Both the position numbers and the translations under genes were made by a program. The notes beneath the pieces are model-generated. The model did no database searches, was not told the origin of the DNA, and saw only the letters and a list, made by a program, of their open reading frames with translations. A stretch of DNA of 64,000 nt from Flavihumibacter fluminis (lineage in GTDB: Bacteria; Bacteroidota; Bacteroidia; Chitinophagales; Chitinophagaceae): NCBI RefSeq assembly GCF_021491375.1, contig NZ_JAKEVY010000004.1, positions 1-64,000 of the forward strand, written 5' to 3'. Position 1 is the first letter of the stretch, and every line of letters starts with the position of its first letter. Positions 15,085-25,787 of the stretch are shown piece by piece.

Positions 15085-17881
15085 GAAACCTGGCCGTCCA
15101 GCTTTTTTTATTCTTTTTAAGTCCGGATGGCAGTCCGGCATATACCAAGTCTCCTCCTTCATCACCGGCTTCCGGACCCAGATCAATCACCCAATCGGCT
15201 GATTTGATCACATCGGTATTGTGTTCAATTACGAGGATGGTATGTCCCTGTTCTACCAATGCATTGAAGGAAGCCAGCAGTTTTTTGATATCGTGAAAAT
15301 GCAGGCCGGTAGTGGGCTCATCAAAGATGAAGAAGATATGTCCCTGTGAGCGCCCGCGCCCCAGGAAGGAAGCCAGCTTTACGCGTTGTGCTTCTCCGCC
15401 GGAAAGGGTATCCGAAGACTGGCCGAGTTTTACATAACCGAGACCCACATCACTCAGTGCCTTGATTTTATTCACCACATCTTTTTCTTTGGCAAAAAAT
15501 TCCATGGCCTGGTCTACACTCATTTCGAGTACATCGTGGATGTTTTTTTCCTGGTAGGTAACTTCCAGCACTTCTTCTTTAAACCGTTTACCGCCGCATA
15601 CATCACAGGTGAGGTGTACATCCGCTAGGAATTGCATTTCTACAATCTGTTCGCCTTCCCCTTTACAGGCATCACATCGGCCTCCATCCACATTGAAGGA
15701 AAAATGTTTGGGTTGGAAACCGCGCATTTTGCTCAGGGGTTGAGAAGCATAGAGATCGCGGATTTCATCATAGGCTTTGATATAGGTAACCGGGTTGGAG
15801 CGGGAGGATTTACCAATTGGATTCTGATCCACCAGTTCAATCTGTGTGATAAAATCAAGATCGCCTTCAATGGATTTGTGCATGCCTACTTTAGGTGAGG
15901 ACTCTCCTTTCAGTTTTTGCAGGGCGGGATAGAGAATTTGTTTTACCAGGGTGGTTTTACCGGAACCACTCACGCCACTAACGGCGGTGAATACCCCAAG
16001 TGGAAATTCGACATCAATATTTTTGAGGTTGTGTTGTCGCGCACCTTTTACAGTAATGGAGCGCATCCATTTTCTTGGTTTCTCGGGAGCATCAATTGTG
16101 AGAGCACCACTGAGGTATTTTCCGGTTAAACTTTTTTTGTTGGCGATCAGTTCATCATAATTGCCGGCTGCCACTACTTCGCCACCGAGATGAGAAGCAA
16201 GGGGTCCCATGTCGATGATATAATCCGCCTCGCGCATCATCATTTCATCATGCTCTACTACTACCACCGTGTTGCCGAGATCGCGTAAGTTTTTTAACAC
16301 ACCGATCAAACGTTCCGTATCCCGTGAATGCAAACCAATAGAAGGTTCATCCAGGATGTATAAGGAGTTGGTGAGATTGGAACCCAAACTGCGGGTGAGC
16401 TGGATCCTTTGGCTTTCACCACCACTGAGAGAGTTGGCCAGGCGTGATAAGGTAAGATAACCCAATCCCACATCCATCAGGGTGCCGATCCTGGTTTCAA
16501 TTTCAAGTAAAATACGTTTAGCGATCTGGCGATCATTGTCTGACAATTTCAGTTCTGCAAACCATTGTTGCAGATCGCGCACCGGCATTTCGCAGAGTTC
16601 ACCAATATGTTTGCCACCCACTTTCACATAGAGGGCTTCCTTGCGCAGGCGATAGCCTTCACAATCGGGACAGGTAGTACGTCCCCGGTACCGTGATAAC
16701 AACACACGATACTGTACCTTGTATAAATTGGATTCCACTTCCTGGAAGAAATCATCAATGCCCAGTGCTGGCGAGATGCCTTTCCAGAGTTGGCGGTATT
16801 GTTCTTTGGTAAGATCTGCAATTGCCTTGTGAATCGGGAAGCCGGTAGCTTTGGAAGCTTTTACAAACTGTTCTTTCCACCAGCCGAGTTTTTCTCCTTT
16901 CCAGGGAGCTACTGCACCTTCGTATACACTTAACCGTTTGTCGGGTATAACCAGGTCTTCATCAATACCGAGTACCTGGCTGAAACCCTCGCAAGTGGGG
17001 CAGGCACCAAAGGGGTTATTAAAAGAAAAGAGATTGGGAACCGGCTCTTCAAAAGTGATGCCATCCAGTTCAAAGCGATTGGAAAAATGCAGGTGTTGGT
17101 TGCCATCTACCTGGAGTTCAACAGCGCCTTCTCCTTCATAGAAGGCAGTGCCAATGGAATCGGCGATGCGATGTAAATCATCTTCATCAAATGCTTTTAC
17201 CACGAGCCGGTCAACTAATAAGTATACCGGTTTTTTGGGAGAAGGTTTCCAGGGTTTGCCACCGCCTTCCTGGAAAGAATCGAGCAGGTCTTCAATGCGC
17301 AGGAGTTCTCCATCGTAGAGGCGACTGAAACCTTTCTGCAATAATATATTGAGTTCTTCCGGAACCGAGCGATTGGCATGTAAATGAAAAGGAACCAGTA
17401 CCAGTACTTTGGCACCTTCTTTCAGCTTTTTAATGGCATCCACTACATCAGCCACATCATCTTTGCGAACACGTTTACCGGATACAGGAGAAATGGTATG
17501 TCCGACACGCGCAAAGAGGAGTCGCAGGTAATCATAGATTTCTGTCATACTGCCTACTGTGGAGCGTGGGGTGCGGGTAATCACTTTTTGTTCGATGGCA
17601 ATAGCCGGGCAAAGCCCTTTAATAAAATCAACATCGGGTTTGTTCATGCGCATCAGGAACTGGCGGGCATAAGCGGATAAACTTTCCGCGTAGCGACGCT
17701 GGCCTTCTGCAAATAAGGTATCGATGGTGAGGGAACTTTTACCAGAGCCGGAAACACCTGTAACCACTACCAGTTTGTTGCGGGGAATGGTAACATCAAT
17801 ATTCTTCAGGTTGTGGACGCGAGCACCTTTTATATAGATATCCTGCATCAGGGTAGACGCGGGTTTGGTAGCTGATTTCAT
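15077..17881 (-). CDS. uvrA: Excinuclease ABC subunit UvrA
   Basis: UvrA recognises bulky DNA lesions with UvrB and starts nucleotide excision repair. The 934-residue protein has two ABC ATPase modules: N-terminal Walker [11 protein letters not shown] with signature LSGGESQR, C-terminal Walker [11 protein letters not shown] with signature LSGGEAQR. Zinc-finger cysteines are present in [20 protein letters not shown] and CDVCGGKRF. The family usually begins at the equivalent of [17 protein letters not shown], and an in-frame ATG there (17848) is the better start by homology; the longer start at 17881 lies only 7 nt from a -7 box and would be leaderless. Confidence 0.97.
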   Translation of the reverse strand: MKSATKPASTLMQDIYIKGARVHNLKNIDVTIPRNKLVVVTGVSGSGKSSLTIDTLFAEGQRRYAESLSAYARQFLMRMNKPDVDFIKGLCPAIAIEQKVITRTPRSTVGSMTEIYDYLRLLFARVGHTISPVSGKRVRKDDVADVVDAIKKLKEGAKVLVLVPFHLHANRSVPEELNILLQKGFSRLYDGELLRIEDLLDSFQEGGGKPWKPSPKKPVYLLVDRLVVKAFDEDDLHRIADSIGTAFYEGEGAVELQVDGNQHLHFSNRFELDGITFEEPVPNLFSFNNPFGACPTCEGFSQVLGIDEDLVIPDKRLSVYEGAVAPWKGEKLGWWKEQFVKASKATGFPIHKAIADLTKEQYRQLWKGISPALGIDDFFQEVESNLYKVQYRVLLSRYRGRTTCPDCEGYRLRKEALYVKVGGKHIGELCEMPVRDLQQWFAELKLSDNDRQIAKRILLEIETRIGTLMDVGLGYLTLSRLANSLSGGESQRIQLTRSLGSNLTNSLYILDEPSIGLHSRDTERLIGVLKNLRDLGNTVVVVEHDEMMMREADYIIDMGPLASHLGGEVVAAGNYDELIANKKSLTGKYLSGALTIDAPEKPRKWMRSITVKGARQHNLKNIDVEFPLGVFTAVSGVSGSGKTTLVKQILYPALQKLKGESSPKVGMHKSIEGDLDFITQIELVDQNPIGKSSRSNPVTYIKAYDEIRDLYASQPLSKMRGFQPKHFSFNVDGGRCDACKGEGEQIVEMQFLADVHLTCDVCGGKRFKEEVLEVTYQEKNIHDVLEMSVDQAMEFFAKEKDVVNKIKALSDVGLGYVKLGQSSDTLSGGEAQRVKLASFLGRGRSQGHIFFIFDEPTTGLHFHDIKKLLASFNALVEQGHTILVIEHNTDVIKSADWVIDLGPEAGDEGGDLVYAGLPSGLKKNKKSWTARFLT

Positions 17882-17888
17882 AGATATG

Positions 17889-17896
17889 CAAAGCTA
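17889..17896 (-). promoter_or_regulatory. -7 promoter box of uvrA
   Basis: TAGCTTTG on the minus strand fits TAnnTTTG; a TTTG lies 14 bp upstream, shorter than the usual 19. If used, transcription starts close to 17883, favouring the ATG at 17848. Confidence 0.5.
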
Positions 17897-18177
17897 CGAT
17901 AACGTGGTGCCAAAAAAATAGTTGGGAAAACAAACTGCTTTTTATCTCTTTTCGTATGTAGCTAGGTAAATTCCTTTAGACTATTGACCGATAATTTTCG
18001 ATAACTGGAAAATAATTTTAACAACCTCTTGTTTTTTCGAATAAATTATTATTTTTAGTTAACCAAACGTCCAAAACAAAAACCATAAATACTTCGCCTA
18101 TCGTAGAATTACTAATACACTCGTAATTTTCCCACAAATCCAAGTAACCAATATCCCATTTAATACTAAAACCGTAG

Positions 18178-18765
18178 ATGTTTATGAAATCACATTGCGT
18201 CAAAACAGACAATGAACTCATCCATTTGTTCATGGATGGAGACATGGCAGCCCTTGAAACCCTTATCCTCCGCCACAAAGACAAGTTGTACACGTCCATT
18301 CTTTTCCTCGTGAAAGACAAGTATCTCGCAGAAGATATTTTCCAGGACGTACTCATTAAAATTATTGACACGCTGCGCGCGGGCCGCTACACAGAAGAAG
18401 GTAAATTCCTTCCCTGGGCGATGCGGATTGCACACAACCTCTGTGTTGACCACTTTAGAAAAGTGAAGCGTTCTCCTGCAATTAAAACCAGTGATGATCG
18501 CGACATCTTTGAAGTGATCAATTTCACAGAAGAAGGTGCGGATGCAAAAATGATGAAGCGTCAGAGTCATGACCGGGTGCGCCAGATGCTGGATCGTTTA
18601 CCGGAAGACCAGCGCGAAGTAATCATTCTGCGTCATTATGCTGAGTTGAGTTTTAAAGAAATCGCGGCGCTTACCAACTGCAGCATCAATACTGCGCTTG
18701 GCCGTATGCGTTATGGTTTGATCAACCTGCGTAAGATGATGACAGAGAAAAATATTGCGCTCTAG
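18178..18765 (+). CDS. ECF RNA polymerase sigma factor
   Basis: A 195-residue sigma-70-family factor with region 2 (about 25-95, including the DxxQDxxLK-like segment LAEDIFQDVLIKI and LPWAMRIAHNLCVDHFRK) and region 4 (about 130-185, LPEDQREVIILRHYAELSFKEIA and a helix-turn-helix INTALGRMRYGL). No anti-sigma gene follows: the next gene downstream is susC after a 500-bp gap with a terminator. So its control is not local. ECF factors of this kind serve envelope stress or nutrient responses; the target is unknown. Confidence 0.93.
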   Translation: MFMKSHCVKTDNELIHLFMDGDMAALETLILRHKDKLYTSILFLVKDKYLAEDIFQDVLIKIIDTLRAGRYTEEGKFLPWAMRIAHNLCVDHFRKVKRSPAIKTSDDRDIFEVINFTEEGADAKMMKRQSHDRVRQMLDRLPEDQREVIILRHYAELSFKEIAALTNCSINTALGRMRYGLINLRKMMTEKNIAL

Positions 18766-18858
18766 TTTTAATGATTTTTTAAATAATAAAAAAGAACGGA
18801 AACAATTTTACACTGTAATATTGCTATAGTAAAAAAACGATTAGCAAATCAAAATAAT

Positions 18859-18926
18859 GTCATTCTGTAGCTCCCTCTGACATTTCCAATGTTCGCTTGC
18901 CAGCCAGAAGGCTGTTACAGAATGAC
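18859..18926. repeat. 68-bp imperfect palindromic element (REP/MITE-like)
   Basis: An 11-bp perfect inverted repeat GTCATTCTGTA / TACAGAATGAC (18859-18869 and 18916-18926) encloses an inner hairpin CAGCC-AGAA-GGCTG (18901-18914). Such hairpin elements are commonly dispersed in Bacteroidota intergenic DNA. Only one copy is in the window. Confidence 0.6.
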
Positions 18927-18936
18927 GCCAAACTGA

Positions 18937-18960
18937 AGCCCCCACCCAGGGGGCTTTTTT
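18937..18960 (+). terminator. Intrinsic terminator downstream of the sigma gene
   Basis: A 7-bp stem AGCCCCC/GGGGGCT with loop ACCCA, followed by six T residues. It lies between the sigma gene and susC. Confidence 0.85.
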
Positions 18961-19289
18961 ATTACCCCTCTTCCTTTCCTCCTTTCCTCCATTCCCCCCT
19001 TTCCATTCCCGCATTTTCCCTCAACTCCCTCCTCATTACTGCCCTGATAATGAAAGTTTTAGCAAGATTAGATAAGTTGAACTGAGAATTTCTGCAATTA
19101 TTTGCTGGTTTTTGCAACAATTTAATAGAAATAATAGTTAATTTCAGGTGCTGCTAAAAACTGAGAGAACTGTACTGCCCTACCTCCACCCGTATTCCTA
19201 TTCTGAGGATACCTAAGGTGCATGCCTGTATTCCGGTTATTCGCAGCAGGTTTTGAAATCATCATTCATTTTAACTAAACACTGCTTTT
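18961..19289 (+). other. Gene-free leader region of susC with a polypyrimidine tract
   Basis: No gene is supported here. 18961-19042 is almost wholly C and T on the plus strand (repeats of TTTCCTCC and similar). 19043-19289 is ordinary AT-rich DNA that must hold the susC promoter, but I see no full TAnnTTTG match. Confidence 0.5.
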
Positions 19290-22200
19290 ATGAACTCAAG
19301 AACAAGTGCAAAACGAAGGAGTTGGAAGGTGCTGTTGCTTGGCCTGCCGCTTCAGTTGTTTGCCCTGGCAGTCATTGGACAGGTCAGCATTTCCGGAAAA
19401 GTTACTGACGAAAACGGACTGCCCCTTCCTTCCATTTCTGTGCAGGTAAGAACCACCACTGCTGGTGCCACTACTGATGAAACCGGTAGCTATACCATCA
19501 CCAGCGATCTGAAACCCGGACGTTATGTACTGGAGTTTTCAGGAATTGCTTTTAAAACCATTACCCAGTCGCTGACTATTTCAGCAGGTGTTAGCTCCTA
19601 TACCCTGGATGCCAGCCTGAAGTCAGACGCCACCAGCATGGATGAAGTAATCGTAACAGGTACTTCCCTGGGTACTACGCGTCGCCAGTTGGGTAACTTT
19701 GTTGCCACTGTTAAAGGTGATGAACTCACCAAGGGTGCAACCGGTAACGTACTGGCCGCCATGCAGGGTAAAACACCAGGTGCCCAGATCATCCAGAACA
19801 GTGGTGACCCCGGAGGAAGTATTTCTGTACGCCTGCGCGGTACCAGCACCATCAATGGTTCCAGTGAGCCGCTATATATTGTGGATGGTGTAATCGTAAG
19901 CAACAGTGCCCGCCGGGTTACCAATACCCAGGATGCTTATGACGGATTAATTTCTCCTGCCCCTAACCGCCTGGTGGATATCAACCCCGCCGATATTGAG
20001 CGCGTGGAAATCCTGAATGGTGCAGCTGCTGCAGCTATTTATGGTAGTCGCGCGAACGCCGGGGTTGTACAGATCTTCACCAAAAGAGGTAGCTCAGGCG
20101 CTCCTGTGGTTAGTTTCAATACATCGGTTAACATGAACCAGTTGAGAAAAGATGTGGGTTATAACAAAGCGCCTACCAAATTCGGCGGACCAGCTGATGG
20201 TCCGGGTGCTGTTACACAGGACATCCTTTTAACCGGATTAACCAACACCACTCCTGTTACACGTTACAATTACTGGGATTATATCTTCCGCACAGGTATC
20301 GGTACTGATAATAACATCTCTGTACGCGGAGGGAAAGACAAGACCAAATATTTCATGTCTGCTTCTCACCTGTACAACCAGGGTATTATCAAGAATACTG
20401 ATTTCCAGCGTTTCAGTTTCAGAGTAAACCTCGACCAGGAAATCACCAAGTGGGCCAGTGTGAATGCCGGCCTGAACTATGTGAACAGCATGGCCAATGA
20501 GAAGCCGGATGGCAACTCTTTCTTCTCCCCCATCAACAGTGTGACCATCATTGGTAATTTCCATGATATCTGGCAGAGAGATGCCAATGGCAACCTGCAG
20601 GCAGTAGGTGAACGCGGTCGGATCAACCCGGTTAGCATTATTGAAGACATCAAACAGCGCAACCAGACCAACCGCATCATCAGTTCCCTTGGGTTAAAAT
20701 TGAAACCCATGAAGGATCTGACCATTGATTATACCATGGGTATTGATAATATCTCGCAGGTAGGTACAACCTATATTCCTCCTTATACCTACAATGCCAG
20801 TCCGGGTTTCTGGGGTGGTGGTCCCTCTCTTGACCCAACCCAAAATGGATATGCATCTGTTGGTAACAACCAGCAGTTCCTGATCAACCATGAGATCAAT
20901 GCTACGTTGAACAAGAACATTACAGAAGATTTTATTTCCACTACCCAGGTTGGTTATTCGCTGCAATATGAAAGATCCAATTTCTCTGTAGCACAGGGTC
21001 GTGGTCTGGCTCCCTTTGTACAAACAGTAGGAGGCGCCAGTACGGTACTTCCGGGATCAGATGCACGTTCTGAAATCTCTATTTCAGGTGGTTACCTGCA
21101 GCAAAACTTCAAGTTTAAAAATCGCTACTTCTTAACAGCTGCCGGAAGGATCGATGGTTCTTCTGTGTTCGGTGAAGATCAGCGCAACCAGTTCTATCTC
21201 AAGCTGAGTGGCTCTTATGTGATGAGTGATGAAAACTTCTGGGAGAAACTGGGACTCGCAAAAACCTGGAATTACTTCAAGCTCCGCGCAGCTTATGGCG
21301 AAAGTGGTAACCTGACTGGTATTGGTGCCTATGATCGCTTCAATATCTACAATGCTTCTCCCCTGGTGGGAAGAACAGCCCTGTTATCACCCGGACAACT
21401 GGCCAATACCAATATGCGTCCGGAAGTACAAAAAGAGATTGAGATCGGAACCGATATGGCCTTCTTCAACAGCCGGCTGAATGTAACCTTCAACTGGTAC
21501 AATAAAAAAGTGACCGACCTGTTGATTTCGCGCTTTATTGCTCCAAGTACCGGTTACAGCAGCCTGCTGGATAACGTAGGTGTGGTTCGTAACAAGGGTA
21601 TTGAACTGATGATTGGTGGTTCACCCATCCGCACTAAAAATTTCCGCTGGGATGTGGATGTAATCTTCAACCGCAACAGAAACGTAGTGGAAGAAATCCC
21701 GCAGGGATTGATCCAGTTTAACCTGCCTGCAGGATCTGTATCGCTGCTGCGTGGTGCACCCATTGGTGTGTTCTATGGATTCTTCTTTGCGAGAGACGAA
21801 AATGGTGGAGAAATCAAAAATGCAAATGGCATCCCTGTTCAGGAAAGAGGAACGCAGAACAGTCCGCTTTCGTATACGCCTCAAAGAGGAGCAGACGGAT
21901 TGCCAACCGGAACACCTTTGCGTAAGATTGTTGGAGATCCTAACCCCGACTGGACAGGAACCCTCGTGAACACCTTTGAATACAAGAATCTGTCTTTGCG
22001 TGTACAACTGGATGCGGTACAGGGCGTAGATGTATTCAATGCTGATTTCCGTACCCGCCAGGGCGTAGGAAACGGGGCTGAATTTGCAGAAAAAGAACAC
22101 CGTGGTGAATTGCCAAGAGGTTATATCAGTGGCATCTATGCCATTGAAGAGTGGAGAATTGATGATGGAAGTTTTGTAAAACTGCGGGAAGTATCACTGA

Positions 22201-22403
22201 GCTATGGATTGGGTAAAGTTGGTAAAGCCATCAGTGATCTGCGTATAGGCCTTTCCGGTAGAAACCTGATCAGCTGGGATAATTACAAAGGATTTGATCC
22301 GGAAACCAATGCCGGTGGTGGAAGTAATATTGCCCGTGGTATTGACTTTGGTAATGTGCCCATTCCGAGAACATTCGCCTTCAACATCAGTGCAAGATTC
22401 TAG
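19290..22403 (+). CDS. SusC/RagA-family TonB-linked outer-membrane receptor
   Basis: A 1037-residue outer-membrane transporter that would import a large ligand, often a glycan, with the SusD-like partner encoded 24 nt downstream. It has a signal peptide (about 1-33), a CarboxypepD_reg domain (about 35-115), the conserved DEVIVTGTSLGTTRRQ segment before the plug, the SusC signature VRLRGTSTINGSSEPLYIVDG in the plug (about 180-205) and a long beta-barrel ending in Phe. No glycoside hydrolases, sulfatases or a SusR/HTCS regulator are nearby, so this is a stand-alone susCD pair and the substrate is unknown. Confidence 0.96.
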   Translation: MNSRTSAKRRSWKVLLLGLPLQLFALAVIGQVSISGKVTDENGLPLPSISVQVRTTTAGATTDETGSYTITSDLKPGRYVLEFSGIAFKTITQSLTISAGVSSYTLDASLKSDATSMDEVIVTGTSLGTTRRQLGNFVATVKGDELTKGATGNVLAAMQGKTPGAQIIQNSGDPGGSISVRLRGTSTINGSSEPLYIVDGVIVSNSARRVTNTQDAYDGLISPAPNRLVDINPADIERVEILNGAAAAAIYGSRANAGVVQIFTKRGSSGAPVVSFNTSVNMNQLRKDVGYNKAPTKFGGPADGPGAVTQDILLTGLTNTTPVTRYNYWDYIFRTGIGTDNNISVRGGKDKTKYFMSASHLYNQGIIKNTDFQRFSFRVNLDQEITKWASVNAGLNYVNSMANEKPDGNSFFSPINSVTIIGNFHDIWQRDANGNLQAVGERGRINPVSIIEDIKQRNQTNRIISSLGLKLKPMKDLTIDYTMGIDNISQVGTTYIPPYTYNASPGFWGGGPSLDPTQNGYASVGNNQQFLINHEINATLNKNITEDFISTTQVGYSLQYERSNFSVAQGRGLAPFVQTVGGASTVLPGSDARSEISISGGYLQQNFKFKNRYFLTAAGRIDGSSVFGEDQRNQFYLKLSGSYVMSDENFWEKLGLAKTWNYFKLRAAYGESGNLTGIGAYDRFNIYNASPLVGRTALLSPGQLANTNMRPEVQKEIEIGTDMAFFNSRLNVTFNWYNKKVTDLLISRFIAPSTGYSSLLDNVGVVRNKGIELMIGGSPIRTKNFRWDVDVIFNRNRNVVEEIPQGLIQFNLPAGSVSLLRGAPIGVFYGFFFARDENGGEIKNANGIPVQERGTQNSPLSYTPQRGADGLPTGTPLRKIVGDPNPDWTGTLVNTFEYKNLSLRVQLDAVQGVDVFNADFRTRQGVGNGAEFAEKEHRGELPRGYISGIYAIEEWRIDDGSFVKLREVSLSYGLGKVGKAISDLRIGLSGRNLISWDNYKGFDPETNAGGGSNIARGIDFGNVPIPRTFAFNISARF

Positions 22404-22426
22404 TACCTAACCTCCAATTAAAACGT

Positions 22427-23734
22427 ATGAAAAGAATTATTTATAAAGGATTCCTGCTCACTTCCCTGGCGTTCAGCCTGGTAGCCTGCAGCAAGAATTT
22501 CACTAACCCGGGTGCTACCCCGGTAGAGGATGCGCTGTCGAATTCAACCGGACTTACCGGTGTGGCAGTAGGCGTGCAGAAACAATACAGTGTGGGTCGC
22601 CAGTCGGCTTTGTACAACCTGGTAACCGCCAATGGCTTCTCCTCCTTTGAACTGAGTTTAAGAAATGAAGGAAACGTGGATGAGTTTAACTTATGGCGGG
22701 GTGGTATCAATGTGGATGGCAACAACAATATCCTGGGCAACCTGTGGACCAGCAGTTTGAAAGTCATCTTTGATGCCAACAATGTAATTGACAATGCTGC
22801 CAACCTGGGTGATAGAGGATATGCAGCCGGACTGATTGGTTATGCGTCCATCTTCAAGGCCATGGCATTGGGCAACCTGTCGATGTATTGGGAACAAATC
22901 CCTGCATCTATTGGAACCAATGTGAGTTTTAAGAGTCGCGCTGAAGGATTTGCAGAAGCGATTGCAACATTGGATGCAGCTTTGGCCGCGATTGCTGCCA
23001 ATCCTATCAGTGCGCAGTTTTTAACCAACCTTCCCGCCGGCATTGAAATCCCGAATACCCTGCAGGCACTGAAGGCCAGGTACTCCCTGTTCAGTGGCAA
23101 TTATGCAGCTGCGCTGGCTGCCGCCAATGCGGTTGACCTGACCAAGAAGAGCACCATGAATTTTGATGCGGTATCACCCAACCCTATTTTCAATGTGTCT
23201 ACTGCCACCAATAACGTGTTCCAGGTAATTGATTCCACTTTTGGTTTACCGGAAGCGTTGAGACCTGATATGACAGATGGCCGGATTGGATTCTACATGA
23301 GTGTGAACCCAACCATAGCTCCCCGCTGGCGCATAAAAGGTTTTGGTGCAGAGCTGGCAACTCCCTGGGCGATTTATGTTCCGGGTGAGATGACCCTCAT
23401 CAAAGCTGAAGCCCTTGCAAGAGCAGGTGGTGCTTCCCTGAACGATGCTGTTACAGAACTCAATAAGATCCTTACCAAAACCAGTGCAGCTGATCCCTTT
23501 GGTATTGGTGCCAATCAACCGGTATATGGTGGTGCGGTTACACAGGAAGCAGTGCTAACAGAAATTTATCGTCAGCGTTGTATTGAGTTGTACATGCAGG
23601 GCTTCAAAATGGAAGACATGAGGAGGTTCAATCGTTCCAATGATCCCAATGTAGAGAAGAAAAGAAACTTCTTCCCTTATCCTTTCCGTGAGCGGGATAA
23701 TAATCCGAATACGCCTACGGATCCTACCTTCTAG
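22427..23734 (+). CDS. SusD/RagB-family outer-membrane lipoprotein
   Basis: A 435-residue lipoprotein with lipobox LVAC (Cys about 21). SusD proteins form the lid of the SusC transporter and bind the ligand at the cell surface. It has the helical TPR-like build of the family and the C-terminal segment IYRQRCIELYMQGFKMEDMRR, which matches the usual ER..EL..EG.R..DL.R motif. It is short for a SusD (usual range about 450-550). It follows susC closely and ends at a strong terminator. Confidence 0.93.
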   Translation: MKRIIYKGFLLTSLAFSLVACSKNFTNPGATPVEDALSNSTGLTGVAVGVQKQYSVGRQSALYNLVTANGFSSFELSLRNEGNVDEFNLWRGGINVDGNNNILGNLWTSSLKVIFDANNVIDNAANLGDRGYAAGLIGYASIFKAMALGNLSMYWEQIPASIGTNVSFKSRAEGFAEAIATLDAALAAIAANPISAQFLTNLPAGIEIPNTLQALKARYSLFSGNYAAALAAANAVDLTKKSTMNFDAVSPNPIFNVSTATNNVFQVIDSTFGLPEALRPDMTDGRIGFYMSVNPTIAPRWRIKGFGAELATPWAIYVPGEMTLIKAEALARAGGASLNDAVTELNKILTKTSAADPFGIGANQPVYGGAVTQEAVLTEIYRQRCIELYMQGFKMEDMRRFNRSNDPNVEKKRNFFPYPFRERDNNPNTPTDPTF

Positions 23735-23782
23735 CAGTTAGTTTGGTTTTAATTATAAAGGTTAGGCTGTTAGCAGTAAGCA

Positions 23783-23815
23783 AAGAGGCTGTCGAAATCG
23801 ACAGCCTCTTCTTTT
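23783..23815 (+). terminator. Terminator between susD and dsbD
   Basis: A 12-bp stem AAGAGGCTGTCG/CGACAGCCTCTT (23783-23794, 23799-23810) with a 4-nt loop and a downstream T-rich run. The two genes converge here, and the hairpin may serve both. Confidence 0.88.
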
Positions 23816-25772
23816 ATTTCTTTTCAAATGCATCCAGTCCGCATTGCAGCCAGTCGGCATAGGCTTGCTTGTCCGGCGTATACCCCACGGGGTTATTCAT
23901 CAGTTTTTCTTCCGGTGAAAGAATCACATACCAGGGCTGAGAAGCATTTTTAAAATTCTCGGTCTGGAAGGTGACGAATTTATCACCGATGGTTTTAATT
24001 TCTTTTTGCACTCCTTTTTCATTGGTGTAGATAAACTGTTCCGCATCAGGCAGAAGTTTTCGATCATCCACATAAAGTGAAACCAGGATAAATTTTTCCA
24101 TCAGGGCTTTGACATTCGCATCCGGCCAAACATTCTCTTCCATTCTGCGACAGTTCACACAGGCCCATCCGGTAAAGTCGATCAGCAGGGGCTTATTCAA
24201 CTCTTTGGAAAGTTTCAGCGCCTTTTCGTAATCATTTACAATGATGGTTTCTTCGTGATGATACACACTATAGGTCAGGGGTGGAGGAAATCCACTCAGC
24301 AATTTCAGATTGGCGTAGGGAGTATTGGTCAAGCCGGGAATCAGGTACAAGGTGAACAAGGCAAACAGGGTTCCAAAGACTTTGCGGGTAGTGCCCAGTT
24401 TTTTAACCGGACCTTCATGCGGGAAGCGGATCAGTCCAAATAGGTAGAGACTGGTAACAAGTCCGATTACAATCCAGATACCGAAGAATACTTCTCTTTT
24501 AAGGATACCCCAGTGCATTACGAGATCTGCATTGCTCAGGAATTTAATCGCCAATGCCAGTTCTACAAATCCGAGCACCACTTTAACGGTGGTAAGCCAT
24601 CCTCCTGATTTCGGGATCGCATTCAGCCAGTTGGGGAAGAGGGCAAACAAGGCAAAGGGTAATGCCAGTGCGAGACCAAATCCACCCATGCCGGCAGTAA
24701 GCTGCATAGCTCCACCATTGGAGGAAAGAGATCCTGCCAGCAGGGAACCCAGGATGGGACCTGTACAGGAAAACGATACCAGGGCCAGGGTCAGGGCCAT
24801 AAAGAAAATACCCACGCTGCCACCTACACCGGTTTTGGAATCCACCGAGTTGGAGATACTACTGGGCAAGGTGATTTCAAACAAGCCGAAAAACGAAAGG
24901 GCAAACACTACGAAAATCACAAAGAAGAGCAGGTTGAGCCAAACGTTGGTCGAGATATTATTCAGTATTTCCGGGTTCAGTGTATCCAGGAAATGGAAGG
25001 GCGCAGATAAGAGGATATAAATCAGGAAAATGAAAAAGCCATACAACATCGCATTGCCGATTCCCTTTTTGCGATCCTGTGATTTTTTGGTGAAAAAGGA
25101 AACGGTAAGAGGAATCATTGGGAATACACAGGGAGTGAAGAGGGCAATCAACCCACCCAGGAAACCGAGCACGAAAATATTTAGGAGTCCGCCTTCACCT
25201 TCTTTCACCAGTCCGGTTCCTCCGCAATCGGCGGCAGGCTGATCCAATTGAATGGCAGCTCTTTTAATGATACCCTGGGTGCCATCTACTGTTTTCAGCG
25301 TAGCAACAGCAAGCGATCCATCGGCTTCCAGTTCAAAGCGGAAAGGAACTTCCTCTGGCCCGATGATCTCCTCCCCTTTCAGGGCCATGTAATTGATACT
25401 GCCCTTGAGCAGTTGCTGGCCACTCAGGTTCTGAAGCGGGATACGAATTTCCAGTTCATTTTGGAAATAGGGAATCCGGTCGTTTTCAAACAGGGGTTCG
25501 GGCTGATTTTCCAGCTTTCCTGTTTCCACTGGGGTTCCCATTTGGGCAGCCCAGGAGGAGTCCGCAACAATCCGGGTATTGGGTTGCTCATCGGTGGCGG
25601 TGATGGAATACAATTTCCAACCGGGAGCAATTTTTGCTTTTAGTATTATTTCAGGAGTTCCGGAACTGTTGGAACCGGTAAAGGTCCATTCAACGGGCTT
25701 CGGAGTTTCCTGCGCATGCAGGGGCAACTGGAGTACCAGTAAAATTAGGGGTAGTAAAATTCGATTGAGCAT
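23814..25772 (-). CDS. DsbD-family thiol:disulfide interchange protein
   Basis: DsbD carries reducing equivalents from cytoplasmic thioredoxin across the inner membrane to periplasmic proteins. The 652-residue protein has a signal peptide (1-20), an N-terminal DsbD-alpha-like domain (about 25-160), eight or nine transmembrane helices with the redox cysteines in FTPCVFPMIP (Cys 215) and FSCTGP (Cys 336), and a C-terminal thioredoxin domain with WACVNC (Cys 538 and 541). The N-terminal domain here lacks the paired cysteines of DsbD-alpha; the gene just upstream encodes a domain that has them. Confidence 0.93.
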   Translation of the reverse strand: MLNRILLPLILLVLQLPLHAQETPKPVEWTFTGSNSSGTPEIILKAKIAPGWKLYSITATDEQPNTRIVADSSWAAQMGTPVETGKLENQPEPLFENDRIPYFQNELEIRIPLQNLSGQQLLKGSINYMALKGEEIIGPEEVPFRFELEADGSLAVATLKTVDGTQGIIKRAAIQLDQPAADCGGTGLVKEGEGGLLNIFVLGFLGGLIALFTPCVFPMIPLTVSFFTKKSQDRKKGIGNAMLYGFFIFLIYILLSAPFHFLDTLNPEILNNISTNVWLNLLFFVIFVVFALSFFGLFEITLPSSISNSVDSKTGVGGSVGIFFMALTLALVSFSCTGPILGSLLAGSLSSNGGAMQLTAGMGGFGLALALPFALFALFPNWLNAIPKSGGWLTTVKVVLGFVELALAIKFLSNADLVMHWGILKREVFFGIWIVIGLVTSLYLFGLIRFPHEGPVKKLGTTRKVFGTLFALFTLYLIPGLTNTPYANLKLLSGFPPPLTYSVYHHEETIIVNDYEKALKLSKELNKPLLIDFTGWACVNCRRMEENVWPDANVKALMEKFILVSLYVDDRKLLPDAEQFIYTNEKGVQKEIKTIGDKFVTFQTENFKNASQPWYVILSPEEKLMNNPVGYTPDKQAYADWLQCGLDAFEKK

Positions 25773-25787
25773 ACCAATCAGGGTTTA

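Noticed and set aside
19290-23734. Polysaccharide utilisation locus
   Set aside because: Only susC and susD are present; no carbohydrate-active enzymes or dedicated regulator flank them, so the glycan role is not supported.
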